Source: Rhodobacteraceae bacterium UBA6273 (GTDB lineage: Bacteria > Pseudomonadota > Alphaproteobacteria > Rhodobacterales > Rhodobacteraceae). From it: a DNA stretch of 9,140 nt. The stretch is from contig DJUV01000263.1 of assembly GCA_002440625.1 (NCBI GenBank), positions 1 through 9,140 on the forward strand. The letters run 5' to 3'. Position numbers and translations under genes: made by a program. Under the pieces are notes generated by a model, which searched no databases, was not told the origin of the DNA, and was given only the letters and a program-made list of their open reading frames with translations. Each line of letters opens with the position of its first letter. Position 1 is the first letter of the stretch. Of the stretch, positions 5,925-9,140 are shown piece by piece.

Positions 5925-6938
5925 TCAGGCCGTCGCCCGCTCGATCTCTGCAAGCTGAAGCGTGCCGGGGAAATGGCAGGCGACGGCATGGCCGTTGCCT
6001 TCAAGCACCGGAACTTCGGCGGCACAGCGTTCGACGGCGCGCGGGCAGCGGGTGCGGAAGACGCAACCCGATGGCGGCTTCAGGGGCGAGGGCAGGTCGC
6101 CCGCCAACGGGATCACTACCTTGGCGCGTTCGGCCTGCGGATCGGGGATCGGCACGGCGGAGAGAAGCGCCTGCGTATAGGGATGCTGCGGCGCGCTGTA
6201 GAGGTCGTGGCTGGAGGCAAGCTCCATCGTCCGGCCAAGGTAAAGCACCATCACCCGGTCGGAGATGTGCTTCACCACGCTCAGGTCATGGGCGATGAAG
6301 ATCATCGCCAGCCCCAGGTCGCGCTGAAGTTCGGCCAGAAGGTTGATGACCTGCGCCTGAATCGACACGTCGAGCGCCGACACCGGCTCGTCGCAGATGA
6401 GAAGTTTCGGCTCGACGATCAGCGCGCGGGCGATGCCGATCCTTTGGCACTGGCCGCCGGAAAACTCATGCGGGTAGCGGTTGATCTGGTTCGGCAGAAG
6501 GCCGACGCGGTCCATCATCGCCTTGACCCGGTTCTTGACCTCGGCCGGCTTGATGCCCTTGCGATGCGTCTTCAAGGGCTCGGCGATGATCTGGCCGACC
6601 GTCATGCGCGGGTTCAGGCTCGCCAGCGGGTCCTGGAACACCATCTGGATGTCGGCGCGGTACTTCAGCATCTCGCGCGACGAGAGCGCCAGAAGATCGG
6701 TCTTGCCCTGCCAGATGGCCTTGCCGGTTGCCGGTACCATCTGGATCAGCGCCCGCGCCAGCGTCGACTTGCCAGAGCCGCTTTCGCCGACGATGCCGAG
6801 CGTTTCGCCTGGCATGAGGTCAAAGTTCACGCCGTTGACCGCATGAAGAAGCGTCGGTTTGGTCCAGGGCATGTCGCTTGCCCGGCGCAGATGGAAGGCG
6901 ACGCGCAGATCCTGGGCTTCAAGCAAGGGTGCCGTCAT
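5925..6938 (-). CDS. oppF: Oligopeptide ABC importer ATPase OppF
   Basis: The 337-residue protein is one of the two ATPases of the oligopeptide importer. It shows Walker [10 protein letters not shown] (51-59), Q-loop Gln102 in FQDPLASLNP, signature FSGGQCQR (159-166), Walker B LLICDEP (179-185), SALD (187-190) and His217. The segment from PHEFSGGQCQRIGIARAL through DEPVSALDVSIQAQ and HDLSVVKHISDRV is nearly the same as in E. coli OppF as I recall it. The C-terminal oligopeptide-transport domain carries Cys292, Cys298, Cys305 and Cys321, a pattern reported to hold a [4Fe-4S] cluster in some Dpp/Opp ATPases. I use the ATG at 6938, which overlaps the oppD stop as ATGA and has GGAGG seven bases upstream; the reading frame is open further upstream but that part lies inside oppD. 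Confidence 0.96.
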   Translation of the reverse strand: MTAPLLEAQDLRVAFHLRRASDMPWTKPTLLHAVNGVNFDLMPGETLGIVGESGSGKSTLARALIQMVPATGKAIWQGKTDLLALSSREMLKYRADIQMVFQDPLASLNPRMTVGQIIAEPLKTHRKGIKPAEVKNRVKAMMDRVGLLPNQINRYPHEFSGGQCQRIGIARALIVEPKLLICDEPVSALDVSIQAQVINLLAELQRDLGLAMIFIAHDLSVVKHISDRVMVLYLGRTMELASSHDLYSAPQHPYTQALLSAVPIPDPQAERAKVVIPLAGDLPSPLKPPSGCVFRTRCPRAVERCAAEVPVLEGNGHAVACHFPGTLQLAEIERATA

Positions 6939-7903
6939 GCCAGTTCCTCCACCTTGCGGTTGCAGGCGCGCCAGCGGTCCGGCGCGAATTCGGTCAGGGG
7001 ATCGAGATGGTCCAGACAATCATCGCCGCTATAGCCGCAGCGAGGCGCGAAGGGGCAGCCCTTCGGCGCCTGCGTCATGTTGGGTGGCGATCCGGGGATG
7101 CTGCTCAGCTCGTCGCCGATCTGGTCGACGCGCGGGATAGCGGCGAGAAGACCGCGCGTATAGGGATGCGACGGCGTGGCAAAAAGCGGGTCGGTCGGGC
7201 TTTTTTCCATCACCGTGCCGCCATAAAGCACCAGCACCTCGCGGCAGAACCCGGCGACGACGCCTAGGTCATGGGTGATGAGGATCGTCGCCATGCCGAA
7301 ATCGCGCTGAAGGTCGGCCAGAAGGTTCATGATCTGCGCCTGCACCGTCACGTCGAGCGCCGTTGTCGGCTCATCGGCGATCAGAAGGCCGGGCCGGCAG
7401 AGCAGCGACATGGCGATCATCACCCGCTGCCGCATCCCGCCGGAAAACTCGTGCGGATAAAGCCGGGCGCGGCCCTTGGCGTCGGGGATCTTCACCGCGT
7501 CGAGCATACGCACCGATTCCGCCACGGCGTCACGCTGGGACATGCCCTTGTGATAGGTCAGAACCTCCGCCATCTGGTCGGAAACCCGCATGTAGGGGTT
7601 GAGCGAGGTCATCGGGTCCTGAAAGACCATGGCGATCTTCTGCGCCCGGATCGGGTTGATTACCTCGCGCGGCGCGTTGAGGATGTCCTTGCCCTCGAAC
7701 TTCACCGATCCGCTCGCCGTGCCGTTCTTGGCAAGAAGCCCCATGAGGGCGAAGGCGAACTGGCTCTTGCCAGAGCCGCTTTCGCCGACGATGCCCAGCG
7801 TCTCGCCCTTTTCCAGCGACAGGCTGACGCCGTTGACCGCGCTGACCGTGCCGTCAGGGGTGTGGAACTTGACCGACAGGTCCCGGACTTCCAGCATCGC
7901 CAT
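6935..7903 (-). CDS. oppD: Oligopeptide ABC importer ATPase OppD
   Basis: The 322-residue protein forms the ATPase pair with OppF. It has Walker A GESGSGKS (40-47) followed by Gln48, as is common in OppD, then [10 protein letters not shown] (94-103), signature FSGGMRQR (153-160), Walker B LLIADEP (173-179), TALD (181-184) and His211. The C-terminal oligopeptide domain has four cysteines (283, 289, 296 and 314), compatible with the iron-sulfur cluster described in some relatives. I choose the ATG at 7903 ([10 protein letters not shown]), one base after the oppC stop codon and eight bases after AAGGA. The in-frame TTG at 7924 and the ATG two codons downstream are less well placed. The gene overlaps oppF by ATGA. 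Confidence 0.96.
   Translation of the reverse strand: MAMLEVRDLSVKFHTPDGTVSAVNGVSLSLEKGETLGIVGESGSGKSQFAFALMGLLAKNGTASGSVKFEGKDILNAPREVINPIRAQKIAMVFQDPMTSLNPYMRVSDQMAEVLTYHKGMSQRDAVAESVRMLDAVKIPDAKGRARLYPHEFSGGMRQRVMIAMSLLCRPGLLIADEPTTALDVTVQAQIMNLLADLQRDFGMATILITHDLGVVAGFCREVLVLYGGTVMEKSPTDPLFATPSHPYTRGLLAAIPRVDQIGDELSSIPGSPPNMTQAPKGCPFAPRCGYSGDDCLDHLDPLTEFAPDRWRACNRKVEELA
6946..6950 (-). promoter_or_regulatory. Ribosome binding site of oppF inside the end of oppD
   Basis: GGAGG on the minus strand is seven bases before the ATG at 6938. It decides the start against longer in-frame choices and shows that oppF can recruit ribosomes itself despite its overlap with oppD. Confidence 0.75.
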
Positions 7904-7904
7904 G

Positions 7905-8825
7905 TCAGCGGTCCTTCGGGTCAAAGGCGTCGCGCAGCCCGTCGCCCACGAAGAAGAACGAGAAGAGCGTGATGACGAAGAAAAGGAGCGGATAGCCGAG
8001 CTGCCAGATGGTGCCGTAGTAGATCGTGCTCGCCCCTTCCGAGATGAGCGCGCCGAGCGAGGTCAGGGGTTCCTGAACGCCAAGGCCAAGGAAGGAGATG
8101 AAGCTTTCCAGCAGGATCATCTCTGGCACCAGCAAGGTGGCATAGACCGCGACGATGCCGAGAAGGTTTGGCACGATATGGCGCAGGATGATGGTCAGGG
8201 GCGCCACGCCCGTCGCCTCCGCCGCCTCGACGAATTCCTTGTGCTTGAGGCTCAAGGTCTGGCCGCGCACGATCCGCGCCATGTTCAGCCATGAAATCAT
8301 GCCGATGCCGAAGAAAAGCATGAATAGCGATCGGCCGAACATCACCAGAAGGAGGATCACCACGAACATGAATGGGACCGCGATCAGGATATCGACGATC
8401 CGCATCATGATCTGATCGGTGCGGCCTCCGACATAGCCGGAGATGGCCCCGTAAAGCGTGCCGACGACAACGGCGATGAAGGCGCCGACGATGCCGACCA
8501 TGAGCGAGACGCGGGTGCCCTGAAGCGTGCGCGAATAAAGGTCACGGCCAAGGTCGTCGGTGCCAAAATAATGACCGTTCCCGATCGAGGGCCCGCCAAG
8601 CTGCAAGGCCTGGCCCATGACGTTGAAGTCGATCTCTTCATTCGACCATTGGGCTATGGAATCGCCGAAGAGCGCGATGAAGCCGATGAGGACGAGGGCA
8701 ATCAACCCGCCGAGCGAGGCCTTGTTGCGCATGAAGCGGCGGCGCGCATCGACCCAGGGGGAACGGCCCTTGACCTCTTTGCCGGTGAGGGCGGATGCGG
8801 GCATCGTGGAAGTTTGGTTGACCAT
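7905..8825 (-). CDS. oppC: Oligopeptide ABC importer permease OppC
   Basis: The 306-residue inner-membrane protein forms the peptide channel with OppB. After a cytoplasmic N-terminus and a first helix at about 37-54, there is a periplasmic part with the family motif YFGTDDLGRDLYSR (86-99). Further helices lie at about 105-130, 143-163, 166-182, 221-247 and 279-297. The EAA coupling loop is EFVEAAEATGVAPL then ILRHIVPN (197-220). MARIVRGQTLSLK, ESFISFLGLG and the ending GDGLRDAFDPKDR match E. coli OppC very closely from memory. The start ATG at 8825 follows the oppB stop by three bases; no strong Shine-Dalgarno sequence is visible, so reinitiation after oppB is likely. The membrane length is normal and I see no damage. 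Confidence 0.96.
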   Translation of the reverse strand: MVNQTSTMPASALTGKEVKGRSPWVDARRRFMRNKASLGGLIALVLIGFIALFGDSIAQWSNEEIDFNVMGQALQLGGPSIGNGHYFGTDDLGRDLYSRTLQGTRVSLMVGIVGAFIAVVVGTLYGAISGYVGGRTDQIMMRIVDILIAVPFMFVVILLLVMFGRSLFMLFFGIGMISWLNMARIVRGQTLSLKHKEFVEAAEATGVAPLTIILRHIVPNLLGIVAVYATLLVPEMILLESFISFLGLGVQEPLTSLGALISEGASTIYYGTIWQLGYPLLFFVITLFSFFFVGDGLRDAFDPKDR

Positions 8826-8828
8826 GGC

Positions 8829-9140
8829 TCAGTACCGGATCTTCGGGTCGATCCAGGCGTAGAGGATATCGACCACAAGGTTGAAGGCGATGGTGAGCGC
8901 GCCGACGAGGACTGTGATGCCGAGCATCACCGCGTAGTCGCGGTTCAGCGCGCTGTCGACAAAGCTCTTGCCGATGCCGCCCGTCGAAAAGAAGAAGTCC
9001 ACCACGACGGAGCCGGTTATCATCGAGACGAAAGCGGGGCCGAGGTAGGACAGAACCGGCAGAAGCGCGGGCTTCAGCGCGTGCTTCAGGATCACGCGGG
9101 ATTCGGGCAGGCCCTTGGCGCGGGCGGTGCGGATGTGGTT
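8829..9140 (-). CDS. oppB: Oligopeptide ABC importer permease OppB (C-terminal 103 residues)
   Basis: Only the end of this gene is in the window; the coding frame is open through position 9140 and the start lies beyond it. The visible part begins with the cytoplasmic coupling motif NHIRTARAKGLPESR, then ALKPALLPVLSYLGPAF, a transmembrane segment, the loop GGIGKSFVDSALNRDY, another hydrophobic segment and the typical ending DPKIRY. These blocks match the C-terminal third of E. coli OppB as I recall it. A full protein would have about 306 residues, so roughly 200 are missing here. A GTG at 9095 is not the true start, because the conserved coupling motif lies upstream of it in the same frame. 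Confidence 0.95.
   Translation of the reverse strand, partial: NHIRTARAKGLPESRVILKHALKPALLPVLSYLGPAFVSMITGSVVVDFFFSTGGIGKSFVDSALNRDYAVMLGITVLVGALTIAFNLVVDILYAWIDPKIRY

Noticed and set aside
4827..7034. A 735-codon open frame on the plus strand, with other long plus-strand frames over the whole window
   Set aside because: They lie opposite genes with intact catalytic motifs. In GC-rich DNA the antisense frames of real genes are often free of stops. Their translations are rich in Arg, Gly and Ala and show no domain I recognise.
1..9140. Mobile elements, defence systems, CRISPR arrays or RNA genes
   Set aside because: I saw no transposase, integrase, repeat-spacer pattern, tRNA-like fold or terminal inverted repeats. 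All coding space is filled by transporter, peptidase and glycosylase genes.

Overview
The window looks like a chromosomal segment from a GC-rich alphaproteobacterium, most likely of the Rhodobacterales. This is an inference from the base composition, the protein style and the compact, ATGA-coupled operons; no marker gene confirms it. Every supportable gene is on the minus strand, so transcription runs from high to low coordinates. I see no tRNA, rRNA, CRISPR array, insertion sequence or phage gene.

Right part (about 9140 down to 3574), first operon. The order is oppB (its 5' part lies outside the window), oppC, oppD, oppF, an M19-family dipeptidase, and a YcaQ-type DNA glycosylase. The four Opp proteins are the membrane and ATPase parts of an oligopeptide ABC importer. 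OppF, OppC and the OppB tail resemble the E. coli Opp proteins closely. The solute-binding protein OppA is not in the window; it may lie upstream of oppB. The dipeptidase has no signal peptide and probably cleaves imported peptides in the cytoplasm. The last gene is translationally coupled to the dipeptidase by an ATGA overlap. It carries the Gln-x-Asp motif of enzymes that unhook DNA interstrand crosslinks, an unexpected partner for peptide uptake.

Middle (3430-3573). A 144-base gap separates the operons. It holds a bulged hairpin that may end the first operon, two 7-base direct repeats at the ycaQ stop codon, and a cluster of TTACGC/GCGTAA motifs that may be an operator for the second operon.

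Left part (3429 down to 1), second operon. It encodes a periplasmic solute-binding protein, two permeases and an ATPase cut by the window edge. This is the layout of the iron(III)/polyamine/2-aminoethylphosphonate class of importers. The substrate cannot be read from the sequence. A perfect 12-bp hairpin with no U-tract sits between the binding-protein gene and the first permease gene. It may stabilise or attenuate the transcript so that more binding protein is made than membrane parts.

Most of the window is ordinary transporter sequence. The points most worth following are the ycaQ/dipeptidase/opp linkage and the untested regulatory structures in the gaps.
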